Positions 47,637 through 55,762 of a stretch of DNA of 64,000 bases are shown in pieces. The stretch spans positions 124,001 through 188,000 of the forward strand of contig NZ_FOQD01000013.1 of the NCBI RefSeq assembly GCF_900113665.1, written 5' to 3'. The translations under genes were made by a program, and so were the position numbers. Position 1 is the stretch's first letter, and each line of letters opens with the position of its first letter. Below the pieces are notes generated by a model, which was not told where the DNA came from, searched no databases, and worked only from the letters and a program-made list of their open reading frames with translations. Source of the stretch: Planctomicrobium piriforme (GTDB lineage: Bacteria > Planctomycetota > Planctomycetia > Planctomycetales > Planctomycetaceae).

Positions 47637-50179
47637 AAGCGCCCGCGCCAGCGCCTGCCGAACGCGCTTCGCGTCCGCCGCTTGTTTCGTATTCGCCCCA
47701 GCCGGGCATCTACGATGAAGCGGTCGACGAGAAGAAGCAGGTGCGCGCCAACTGGAAACCGTTTTTACGGGATCTGGAAGAACTGGGTGCGGACGAACTG
47801 CAACGGCGCTGGGATCAGGCCCAGCGTCAGGTGACGCGCGATGGCTTTACGTTTAATCCCTATGACGCCGACGGCGGGTCGTCGCGTCCCTGGGTGCTCG
47901 ACGCCATTCCCCTGTTGATGCGGGAGAAGGAATGGGAAGAGATCGAATCCGGCCTAGCGCAACGGGCTCAGCTCTTCGACCTGATTCTGAAAGACCTGTT
48001 TGGTCCGCAGCAATTGCTGCGAGACAATCATCTGCCTCCCGAAGCGCTGTTCGCCCATCCGGCGTACTACCCGGCCTATCACGGGTTGCATCAGGGGGAA
48101 CACGGCTTTCTGCATCTGTACGCGGCTGACTTAGCGCGTTCGCCAGACGGCATGTGGTGGGTCGTCGCCGACCGTTCCCGCGCGCCGTTTGGGCTGGGAT
48201 ATGTCCTCGAAAACCGCATCGTCACCTCGCGCATGCTGCCGGGCGCGTTCCGGCAATGCAATGTGCAACGACTGGCGTCATTCTTCATCGCACTGAAAGA
48301 GTCTTTGCGGGAACGAGCCGCCAGATTCAAAGACAACCCTCGCGTGGTGATCTGGTCGAAAGGGCCGCAAAGTAAAGCCTATTTCGAAGACGCCTATCTG
48401 GCCCGATACCTGGGCTACCAGCTTGTCGAAGGGGGCGACCTGGCTGTGCGGGAGAACCGCGCGATGCTTAAGACGCTGGGCGGTCTGCTGCCGGTCGAAG
48501 TGATCTTCCGTCGACTGGAAGAAGATGACGTTGACCCTGTTGAATTGAATCCCGATTCCTACAGCGGCGTCGCCGGCCTGCTCGAAGTCTTGCGAGCAGG
48601 AAATCTCTCGATGGCGAACCCGCTGGGAAGCCGACTCGTCGAGTCACCGCTGTTCATGGCCTACCTGCCGAGCTTGTGCGAACAGTTGCTTGGCGAACCG
48701 CTGAAGATGCCCTCCGTCGCTACCTGGTGGTGCGGCGAGAAAGAAGAGTTTCAGCACGTTCTGCGAAACCTTGACGATCTGATTATCCGCAAGGCCTATC
48801 GCGTCGTCGACGAACCGCCGCTGCGTCCCGCGGAAATGTCCAAGGCCGAGCGGCAATCGTTGATCGAACAGATCAAGGCCAACCCGAACGATTTTGTCGG
48901 TCAGGAAACGGTCGTGCGGTCCACGACTCCGGTCTGGACCAAACAAGGCGCCGTCCCCTGGGCGCTGGCTGTCCGCAGCTTCCTCGTGCGCAAAGGGGAA
49001 GACTATATCGCCCTGCCCGGCGGTCTCGCTCGCGTTGCCAGCGAACCGAAACTCCTCGAGCAATACACCACGACCGGCGAGCGCAGCCAGGACGTCTGGA
49101 TTCTCTCCGAAAAGGCCATTGAAGAGGTCTCCCTGCTGACGCCGCCGGGCCAGATGGTGAAGCTTCGTCGTAGCGGCGCGGAACTTCCCAGCCGCGTGGC
49201 CGACAACCTGTTCTGGCTGGGTCGCAGCGTCGAACGCGCCGAAGGCTCGGCCCGTCTGCTGCGCTGCATTCTGGCCGTCATCACCGGCGAAAACGAATAC
49301 GAGCCCGAGCTGCGGGCACTGCTGCGAGCCCTGGCTGAACAAGGTCAGATCGACCCCGACTACGTCATTCCCGGCCTCAACGAATCGTTGCCCAGCATTG
49401 AGGAAATGCTTCCCAAAGCGATCTTTGACACGCACCTCAACAAGAGTCTGCGGTCGACGATCAAGGAAGCGTTCCGGCTGATTTCGATTGTTCGCGACCG
49501 CATGTCGCTCGATGCCTGGCGCATCATTCACCGCATCGAGGAAACCAGCCGCCGCGGCCTGGACGACGTCTCGGACGTACTGGAATTTCTCGACCGGCTG
49601 ATTCTCGACCTGGTGGCGTTCTCCGGTCTCGCTGCCGAGAGCATGACCCGGACGCAGGGGTGGCGCTTCCTCGACCTCGGCCGCCGCGTCGAACGCGCCT
49701 GGCAGACCAGCATGCTCCTGCGGTCAACGCTGACCTCGGTCTCCGACGAAGAACAACCGGTGCTGGAAGCAGTGCTCCAGGTGGCAGACAGCATCATGAC
49801 CTACCGGTCGCGATACCTGGCGACCGTACAACCTGGTCCGGTCCTTGACCTGCTGTTGACCGACGAGACGAACCCGCGGTCCATTGCCTATCAACTCGTG
49901 GCGATTTCCAAGCATGTCGACGAGCTGCCGCGCGACGAACATCAGGCGCTGCTCAACGTCGAACAGCGGCTCGCGCTGGCGCTGTTGAACGCCGTGCGTC
50001 TGGCCGATATCTACGAACTCGCACAGACATCGGCGCACGACGAACGCGAAGCGCTCGACCGGCTGCTGAAGCGGCTGTGCGACCAGCTTCCCCGTCTTTC
50101 AGACACCATGTCGAGCCGGTTCCTGATTCATGCCGGTCTGCCCCGGCATTTTGCCTCATCGCTGGGGCGGATGCGATGA
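47633..50179 (+). CDS. ATP-grasp fused to alpha-E domain (set 2)
   Basis: 848 residues. Residues 1-510 form a circularly permuted ATP-grasp module. From about 513 an alpha-E module begins (LPSRVADNLFWLGRSVERAEG) and runs to the end. The fusion joins in one chain what set 1 carries as two genes. At the ATP-grasp block where set 1 has EDNLRCPSGVSY, this copy reads ADRSRAPFGLGY, and the set 1 glycine-rich GGYGM loop is absent (RKAYRVVDEPPLRP). Its nucleotide and metal site therefore differs, as in the fused subfamily. Overlaps of 4 bp with both neighbours imply coupled translation. Confidence 0.92.
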   Translation: MKAPAPAPAERASRPPLVSYSPQPGIYDEAVDEKKQVRANWKPFLRDLEELGADELQRRWDQAQRQVTRDGFTFNPYDADGGSSRPWVLDAIPLLMREKEWEEIESGLAQRAQLFDLILKDLFGPQQLLRDNHLPPEALFAHPAYYPAYHGLHQGEHGFLHLYAADLARSPDGMWWVVADRSRAPFGLGYVLENRIVTSRMLPGAFRQCNVQRLASFFIALKESLRERAARFKDNPRVVIWSKGPQSKAYFEDAYLARYLGYQLVEGGDLAVRENRAMLKTLGGLLPVEVIFRRLEEDDVDPVELNPDSYSGVAGLLEVLRAGNLSMANPLGSRLVESPLFMAYLPSLCEQLLGEPLKMPSVATWWCGEKEEFQHVLRNLDDLIIRKAYRVVDEPPLRPAEMSKAERQSLIEQIKANPNDFVGQETVVRSTTPVWTKQGAVPWALAVRSFLVRKGEDYIALPGGLARVASEPKLLEQYTTTGERSQDVWILSEKAIEEVSLLTPPGQMVKLRRSGAELPSRVADNLFWLGRSVERAEGSARLLRCILAVITGENEYEPELRALLRALAEQGQIDPDYVIPGLNESLPSIEEMLPKAIFDTHLNKSLRSTIKEAFRLISIVRDRMSLDAWRIIHRIEETSRRGLDDVSDVLEFLDRLILDLVAFSGLAAESMTRTQGWRFLDLGRRVERAWQTSMLLRSTLTSVSDEEQPVLEAVLQVADSIMTYRSRYLATVQPGPVLDLLLTDETNPRSIAYQLVAISKHVDELPRDEHQALLNVEQRLALALLNAVRLADIYELAQTSAHDEREALDRLLKRLCDQLPRLSDTMSSRFLIHAGLPRHFASSLGRMR

Positions 50180-51069
50180 ACTACAAGATCACCCATGTTA
50201 CAACGTACCAGTACAGCAGCCCCGTCAGGGTTTGTCACAACTATGTGATGCTCACCCCGCGTGAAGAATTCCCGGTCGAGTGCCATTCGTACCGGCTGGT
50301 CATCCGCCCGACGCCGCATGTCGCCGGACGCCGCAAAGACTCATTCGGCAATACGGTGCATAGCTTCTCGATTGAAGAGAATCACAAGCAGTTATCCGTC
50401 ACCGCCACAAGCCGGGTGACAGTCTCCCCCCGCGACCTTCCGAAGCCGGAAGAGACCCCTGCCTGGGAAACCGTGCAACAGGGAATCGTCAACAAGGAAG
50501 ACCGGCTCTGGCTGGAAGCTTGCCAGTTTGTGTACGACTCACCCCGCATTCGCCGATCGAACGAGTTTCAGGCGTTTGCCGCGAAGTCGTTTACGAAAGA
50601 CCGCCCCATTCTCGAAGCCGCCCGCGACCTGACGACGCGCATTCATAAGCACTTCAAGTATGACTCCCGGGCAACGACGGTGAACACCACGCCGGAAGAC
50701 TCGTTCAAACTGGCATTGGGAGTGTGTCAGGATTTCGCTCATGTGCAGGTGGCGTGCCTGCGGTCGATCGGACTGCCCGCCCGCTATGTCAGCGGCTATC
50801 TGCGCACGATTCCGCCGCCGGGCAAGCCGCGGCTGATCGGCGCGGATCAGTCGCACGCCTGGCTGTCGCTCTACTGCGGCGAACTCGGCTGGATCGATTG
50901 CGACCCCACGAACAACTGCTTCGCCGGCACCGACCACATCCCGATCGCCTGGGGCCGCGACTACTCTGACGTCGCGCCGATCAAGGGCGTCTTTCTCGGC
51001 GGAGGCGAACACCAGTTGGTCGTCTCGGTCGACGTCTGCCCGCTGGATGAACCGGTACAGGTGGCGTGA
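50176..51069 (+). CDS. Transglutaminase-like peptidase/amidase (set 2)
   Basis: 297 residues from the ATG at 50176, which overlaps the upstream stop by 4 bp. A Bact_transglu_N-like domain (1-95; MNYKITHVTTYQYSSPV) precedes the transglutaminase core. The triad reads Cys184 (LGVCQDFAHV), His228 (DQSHAWLSLY) and Asp243 (WIDCDPTNN). The end, GRDYSDVAPIKGVFLGGGEHQL, is typical of the family. It is the last gene of the cluster, so each set has one transglutaminase. It may hydrolyse or transfer peptides made by the ATP-grasp enzyme; the reaction is unproven. Confidence 0.93.
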   Translation: MNYKITHVTTYQYSSPVRVCHNYVMLTPREEFPVECHSYRLVIRPTPHVAGRRKDSFGNTVHSFSIEENHKQLSVTATSRVTVSPRDLPKPEETPAWETVQQGIVNKEDRLWLEACQFVYDSPRIRRSNEFQAFAAKSFTKDRPILEAARDLTTRIHKHFKYDSRATTVNTTPEDSFKLALGVCQDFAHVQVACLRSIGLPARYVSGYLRTIPPPGKPRLIGADQSHAWLSLYCGELGWIDCDPTNNCFAGTDHIPIAWGRDYSDVAPIKGVFLGGGEHQLVVSVDVCPLDEPVQVA

Positions 51070-51092
51070 GGGAGTCGAGGGTCCAGGGCCAG
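51070..51092. repeat. Short GAGTCGAGGGTCCAGGG repeat
   Basis: The reverse complement of the TCGACCCTGGACTC word at 60176-60192, just after the stop of the last cluster gene. Confidence 0.4.
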
Positions 51093-51353
51093 ACGCGGGA
51101 TCGGCGGGAGACTTTCAAAAGGACACCCGCTGGATTCGCGGAGAGCATGTCGGCTGCTGGGAAATCGCACATTCCCCGCTGCGAATCGTCGAAGGGTCGA
51201 CTTCATCTTCAGACGTCTGGCGAATCTCGCTACGAAATCGGCATTTACGCCATTCTTTCGAAAACGCTGCGTTGCTGAGTATGACTGGCACACTCGTTGC
51301 TTTCTGATTCTTCCACTCGCGAAGGATCATTTGAAACCAACAGGAGTCATGCG

Positions 51354-51551
51354 ATGAATTGGGATCAGGTTCAGGGAAACTGGGAACAGTTCAAAGGCAA
51401 AGCCCGACAGCAGTGGGGCAAACTGACCGACAGCGACTTCGAGCAGGTCAAAGGCAAAAAGGAAGAGCTTGTCGGTCGCATTCAGGCTCAGTACGGGTAC
51501 GAGAAAGAACGCGTCGAAAAAGAAGTCGATGATTTCTGCAACAAGTGCTGA
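51354..51551 (+). CDS. CsbD-family small protein
   Basis: 65 residues with the CsbD pattern: MNWDQVQGNWEQFKGKAR, then KLTDSDFEQVKGKKEELVG. It is hydrophilic and helical. CsbD proteins are general-stress proteins of unknown activity. The CAGGAG site 7 nt before the ATG at 51354 decides the start; an open frame from 51297 lacks one. It lies between the peptide-ligase cluster and ku, with a terminator after it. Confidence 0.88.
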   Translation: MNWDQVQGNWEQFKGKARQQWGKLTDSDFEQVKGKKEELVGRIQAQYGYEKERVEKEVDDFCNKC

Positions 51552-51621
51552 TCATAGGACATTCCTCAGGCCATGCCTGAGTTTTTGCGATGGTCCAACG
51601 TTGTGCCATCGCGGTCATATC

Positions 51622-51685
51622 CCGGACATCGCCAGCCAGGCGGTCGCGACGAGATCGCAGCCATGCCGGCGATGTCCGGTTTTTT
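51622..51685 (+). terminator. Intrinsic terminator after csbD
   Basis: A perfect 12-bp inverted repeat (CCGGACATCGCC / GGCGATGTCCGG) over a 34-nt loop, followed by TTTTTT. It lies 70 bp after the csbD stop and 77 bp before ku. A smaller hairpin (GCGATGG / CCATCGC) precedes it at 51587-51612. Confidence 0.75.
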
Positions 51686-51761
51686 GATTGCTGCCAGGGA
51701 CTCGGGAGTTCCGTCTAAGGAAAGACGTCTTTCACATGTCTTTCCCAGACTGGCTGTCACC

Positions 51762-52613
51762 ATGCCCCGTCCCATCTGGAAGGGCCAAATCTCTTTTGGC
51801 CTCGTCAACATCCCGATCACGCTCTTTTCCGCCGAACGCAGGCAAGACCTCAAGTTGCATCTGGTTGACAGCCGTAACGGCGCACGGGTCCGCTATAACC
51901 GGGTCAACGACGAGACCGGTGAAGAAGTCCCCTGGGATTCGATCGTCAAGGCTTTTCACAGCGAGCAGGGAGACATCCTGCTGACGGAAGAAGAACTCGA
52001 ACAGGCTTCGGCCGAGCTGACAAAACTGATCGAGATCGAACAGTTCGTCGAACTGGCCGACGTACAAGGGGTGTACTTCGACAAGCCGTATTACGTCGTC
52101 CCCGGTAAAGGGGGCGAGAAAGGGTACGTTCTGCTCCGCGAGGCCATGCAGGCGAGCGGCAAGACGGGCATTGCGAGAGTCGTCATCCGTTCGAAGCAAT
52201 ACCTGTCAGCACTTTCAGCTGACGGCGACGCGCTCGTACTCAACCTGCTGCGATTCGAGCAGGATGTGGTTCCCGTCAGCGAGTTCGACGTGCCGGGGCA
52301 GGATCTCAAGAAATACAAAGTGACCGCCAAGGAAGTCGAACTGGCGAAGCAACTCGTCTCCGGCATGACGTCCAAGTGGAACCCAGGCGACTATCACGAC
52401 GACTACCGCGAGGCGCTGCTGGAAGTGATCGAAGGGAAGATTTCATCGGGGCATCTGGAGCCGGTCGCCGCATCGAGCAAGACCGGCAAAAGTGCGACTC
52501 GCAAGACGATCAACTTCATGGATGTGCTCAAACGGAGCGTTGCTCAAAAATCGAAGCCGAAGTCGACTCCGCGCAAGCCGAAAACCACGTCTCGAAAGAA
52601 ACGCACCGGTTAG
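51762..52613 (+). CDS. ku: Ku protein (non-homologous end joining)
   Basis: Dimeric ring that binds DNA double-strand ends and recruits a ligase. 283 residues from the ATG at 51762, which begins MPRPIWKGQISFGLVNIPI, the family's standard opening. VYFDKPYYVVPGKG and the later LVSGMTSKWNPGDYHDDY are also standard. The Lys/Arg-rich tail (KSKPKSTPRKPKTTSRKKR) fits the DNA-binding extension of bacterial Ku. Its usual partner LigD is not in the window; LigA (left edge) is not a substitute by family. It follows csbD and converges on the glycosyltransferase. Confidence 0.95.
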   Translation: MPRPIWKGQISFGLVNIPITLFSAERRQDLKLHLVDSRNGARVRYNRVNDETGEEVPWDSIVKAFHSEQGDILLTEEELEQASAELTKLIEIEQFVELADVQGVYFDKPYYVVPGKGGEKGYVLLREAMQASGKTGIARVVIRSKQYLSALSADGDALVLNLLRFEQDVVPVSEFDVPGQDLKKYKVTAKEVELAKQLVSGMTSKWNPGDYHDDYREALLEVIEGKISSGHLEPVAASSKTGKSATRKTINFMDVLKRSVAQKSKPKSTPRKPKTTSRKKRTG

Positions 52614-52668
52614 ATCATCCGCATTCTGAATTGTCCCTGTATTTCAAACGAGTACATTACAATCGGGG

Positions 52669-52905
52669 AACATGTGCAGGGCCAAAGGCCTGTTACTCGA
52701 AAGCCCAGGCCGAACGCCTGGGAAACGGATTGAGAAAGCGATTCCAAGGGCCAACGGGCCGACACCTGAATTTATCCAGGGCCGATTTTCAGGAAAATGC
52801 GGGGTCACGGCCCTTCAGGCCTGGGAGATCGGGCTTGGATTGTTACCCAGGCCTAATCGGCCTGGGCTATTGAGTGAAGCCCCGTTGGGGCAGAGGTTGA
52901 GGCGT
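52669..52905. repeat. Array of hairpins (CCCAGGC/GCCTGGG family)
   Basis: Four or more stem-loops in 240 bp between converging ku and GT4 genes. CCCAGGC-CGAAC-GCCTGGG (52704-52722), GGGCCAACGGGCC (52758-52770), CCCAGGCC-TAATC-GGCCTGGG (52846-52866) and GCCCC-GTT-GGGGC (52879-52891). Spacers share no common sequence of fixed length, so it is not a CRISPR array. It could be a structured RNA or a repeat element. Confidence 0.65.
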
Positions 52906-52918
52906 TCTAAATTTCCCT

Positions 52919-54184
52919 TCACGGTATCGCACTGGATGCAAACGCGGTGAGTTGCTGCAGTAATTGATCAACCTGAGCGTCCAGGCTGTGATGCAGTTCG
53001 ACATATTGTCTCGCGAAAGCCGCAGCAGCAGGGTCACGGGGCATTTTGCAGAGTTCACGGACCTGTTGGGCCAGTCGATCCAAACTGCCGTCTGCACATA
53101 CACCCGCTTGCGAGCGGGCCAGGAATTCACGCTCTACGTTCAGCGACGCAACGGGCACGCTGGTCGCCGCCGCCTGCAGGAATGTATTGGGGAACCCTTC
53201 CAGCGACGAGGTGTTCACCAGCACCGCTGCGCGCTGCATGATGCCGGGGATACTCGGGAAGGAAACCCGTTCGATGATCCGCACATTGGAGGGAGCGGTA
53301 CGGCGAACTTCTGCTTCGACCACGTCGTCGCGGCGATTGAGGATCATCAGGAAGGGGAGATCGGGGCAGCGTCTGGCAAGTTCGACGCAGTCGAGCGGGC
53401 GTTTGTGTTCGCTTTCCGCGCGGCCGATCCACAGGACATACCGATTCAAATCGGAAATCTCGGGGACGGGCCGGGGATGCTGAAGCAGATCATCCCATTG
53501 TTTGAGATCGATTGGATTGGGAACAATCGTGGCCGTGCGGCCAAACGCGGCCAGCTTCGATTGCTGCGAAGGGGTCTGACACAGAATCCCATCAGCATTT
53601 TCAATCGCCCATTTGCACGCGGCGGCGGAGTCGCGGTAGACGCTGACGAAATTCGACTGCGTCAGATATCGCTCGTCGAGGTCGCCGTCGGAACCGAGAA
53701 ACAGGACCGCCGGTCGACCGGTCGCATGAGCCGACGCGATCACCGTGGCCGAATTGCTCTGCACCCCGAACGTCAAAAACACGTCGGCGGGAATTTCTTC
53801 AAAGAACCTGGCCGGCAGGCAGGGATCCGGCTGCCGGACAATCATTTTCCGGATCGCCAGCAACGGCAGATACAGGGCATCACTCAACCGCGGTTCTCGG
53901 AGTTTCAGCCAGGGGAAACCCAGAGTTCTTTGTAACCGAAGGGCCAGCGATTCCCGCGCGGCGTAGAGCCGGTCCCGCAACAGTTTGAGACGTACCCCGT
54001 TGTAGCTGGGTTGACGCAGCGGCTGCCAGTGCCGAACGACGAACGTGACTTCGCAATCCCCCCGTGCGGCCAAACCGCGGGCGAACATCCACGACCGGGT
54101 TTCGATCCCTCCGATGCCGCCGGGGACATCCGGATCGATCGCCGGATAGGCGTTCAGCGCCACACAGCAGACGCGGATCGGCAT
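52919..54184 (-). CDS. Glycosyltransferase family 4
   Basis: 421 residues, GT-B fold. The N-terminal glycine-rich loop (VPGGIGGIETRSWMFARG) and the C-terminal donor site (VLWIGRAESEHKRP near residue 245, SLEGFPNTFLQAA near 343) define a GT4-type nucleotide-sugar transferase. In the E-x7-E motif the second Glu is Gln (EGFPNTFLQ). No signal peptide is seen. The sugar and acceptor are not deducible; it lies next to cdsA but is transcribed away from it. Confidence 0.85.
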   Translation of the reverse strand: MPIRVCCVALNAYPAIDPDVPGGIGGIETRSWMFARGLAARGDCEVTFVVRHWQPLRQPSYNGVRLKLLRDRLYAARESLALRLQRTLGFPWLKLREPRLSDALYLPLLAIRKMIVRQPDPCLPARFFEEIPADVFLTFGVQSNSATVIASAHATGRPAVLFLGSDGDLDERYLTQSNFVSVYRDSAAACKWAIENADGILCQTPSQQSKLAAFGRTATIVPNPIDLKQWDDLLQHPRPVPEISDLNRYVLWIGRAESEHKRPLDCVELARRCPDLPFLMILNRRDDVVEAEVRRTAPSNVRIIERVSFPSIPGIMQRAAVLVNTSSLEGFPNTFLQAAATSVPVASLNVEREFLARSQAGVCADGSLDRLAQQVRELCKMPRDPAAAAFARQYVELHHSLDAQVDQLLQQLTAFASSAIP

Positions 54185-54340
54185 GCAGGAACTTCAGTTT
54201 GACGGGCTGAATGTGGACCGGGACGCTTCAAGTCGCACAGGAAACTGAGCATACTCTGGTCCGCACCGGACGGGGAGCGACAACGCCAGATTGCCCCCCT
54301 CCCCTGCCCCCTGAGGACTTGTGAAACAAGGCGACGGAAC

Positions 54341-55228
54341 ATGCTCGCCTGGCGAGTGACGATTTCGGCAATCCTGATTCCGCTCCTGGTGTTGATCTTC
54401 TATCTCGACGCCAGGGCGGGAGAATCGTCGCCATGGCTGCTGGTGCTGGTGACGTTGCTGGGGTTGCGGGCAGTCTGGGAACTCACGGAACTGCTGCGTC
54501 CGCGCATTCCGCAACTCAACTTTCCGCTCATGTGCCTGTGCGTGATTGCGATCATGGTCGGAAGCTGGTGGCCGCATCTGCGACCGGACCCGCCTGAACT
54601 GCTCGATCTGACGCCGCTGGCCCTGGCACTCTGCTTCTCGGTGATGCTGCTCTGCGCCGTCGAAGCGCGGCGATTTCAGGCGCCGGGCCACAGTTGGGAA
54701 AACCTGGGGACCGAAACGTTCATCGTCTGTTACATCGGGCTGCTGCTGGCCATGACTGCTCAACTAAGATGGGTCGCCGGAGAACAGGCCGGATATCTGG
54801 TCATCGGCTCGCTGGTCCTCTGTACAAAGGGGGCAGACGTCGGGGCGTACTTCGCAGGCAAGCGATTCGGCAAACGCAAACTGGCGCCGGTGCTCAGTCC
54901 CGGCAAGACCTGGGAAGGGGTCGTCGGCGCGGTCTTAGGGGCAGCGCTCTGCGGCTGGCTGTGGCTGACGTTCGCGCCGGGGTGGTTCGTCCCGGACGCG
55001 AAGGCCTGTCCCTGGTATTACGCCCTGCTCTACGGCGGAGTGATCAGTCTGGCAGGCATGGTGGGCGACCTGTGCGAATCGCTGCTGAAGCGGGATGTGG
55101 GCCGCAAAGATTCGGCCGCCCTGCTTCCCGGCTTTGGCGGCCTGCTCGACCTGCTCGACAGCGTGCTCTACGCCGGCCCGGTGGCCCTACTGCTCTGGAA
55201 AGTGCTCCCGCTGGCGACGTGGATGTGA
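54341..55228 (+). CDS. cdsA: Phosphatidate cytidylyltransferase CdsA
   Basis: Makes CDP-diacylglycerol from phosphatidate and CTP in the inner membrane. 295 residues with about eight hydrophobic helices. The C-terminal signature is recognisable (SLLKRDVGRKDSAALLPGFGGLLDLLDS), but the usual PGHGG-x-x-DR reads PGFGG-x-x-DL. The Asp pair and the Lys-Asp motif are kept, so function is likely. It is divergent from the GT4 gene and converges on the VapD-like gene. Confidence 0.88.
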   Translation: MLAWRVTISAILIPLLVLIFYLDARAGESSPWLLVLVTLLGLRAVWELTELLRPRIPQLNFPLMCLCVIAIMVGSWWPHLRPDPPELLDLTPLALALCFSVMLLCAVEARRFQAPGHSWENLGTETFIVCYIGLLLAMTAQLRWVAGEQAGYLVIGSLVLCTKGADVGAYFAGKRFGKRKLAPVLSPGKTWEGVVGAVLGAALCGWLWLTFAPGWFVPDAKACPWYYALLYGGVISLAGMVGDLCESLLKRDVGRKDSAALLPGFGGLLDLLDSVLYAGPVALLLWKVLPLATWM

Positions 55229-55244
55229 ATTCCGCGAACGCAGG

Positions 55245-55637
55245 CTATTGCTTGACGGCCTGCTGCACGGCCGTCATCAAGTCGTTTTGCTCCTCAATCC
55301 TCAGCATACGGATGTCCCGCACCGAGGGAGCAAACCAACTGTATGTCTGAGCCAGATCCATCGCCGCAAGGACACAGGTGACGGCGTTGACCTTCTCTGG
55401 ATCGCCAAAATAGACGCTTCCTTGCTGCCACTTGAAATTGTGACGCGTCGTCAACACTTTCCTGATGTCGGCATAGGCGTTGTTGAATGACGGACTGCCG
55501 TAGTTTAACTCAAGTGCTTCTGTGTCCAAGTCGAATGCAATGGCATACATCGTCACTGTTCTCGCTGGCATCGGAGCAGGCATCAAATGGAGGCCGGATT
55601 CCGAGTTCAATGGTCTGGTGATTGAGCTTGTGGCCAA
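55245..55637 (-). CDS. vapD: VapD-like protein (Cas2-like RNase toxin family)
   Basis: 130 residues. The core from residue 30 (MYAIAFDLDTEALELNY, then WQQGSVYFGDPEKVNAVTC and RDIRMLRIEEQNDLM) matches VapD, a small ferredoxin-fold endoribonuclease family related to Cas2. Start: a TTG at 55637 has a strong AAAGGAG site at the right distance, giving a 29-residue N-terminal extension, whereas the conserved core begins at an ATG at 55550 with no good site. No antitoxin gene (such as VapX) fits in the 120-bp gap upstream. Surrounding DNA is A+T-richer. Confidence 0.85.
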   Translation of the reverse strand: MATSSITRPLNSESGLHLMPAPMPARTVTMYAIAFDLDTEALELNYGSPSFNNAYADIRKVLTTRHNFKWQQGSVYFGDPEKVNAVTCVLAAMDLAQTYSWFAPSVRDIRMLRIEEQNDLMTAVQQAVKQ

Positions 55638-55762
55638 CTTGATTCTCCTTTAAGCATTCGCAACTGCACTAAGAGCCAAGCTTGCGCAGCATCTCGATAA
55701 GGTTGCACATTGGCGACAAAAAGTCACGAAAATTCGGTTCATTGGCAAGATGAAATCGCCGA

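Noticed and set aside
52669..52905. Possible CRISPR array
   Set aside because: The stems are of different lengths, not identical repeats, with no fixed-length spacers and no cas genes nearby.
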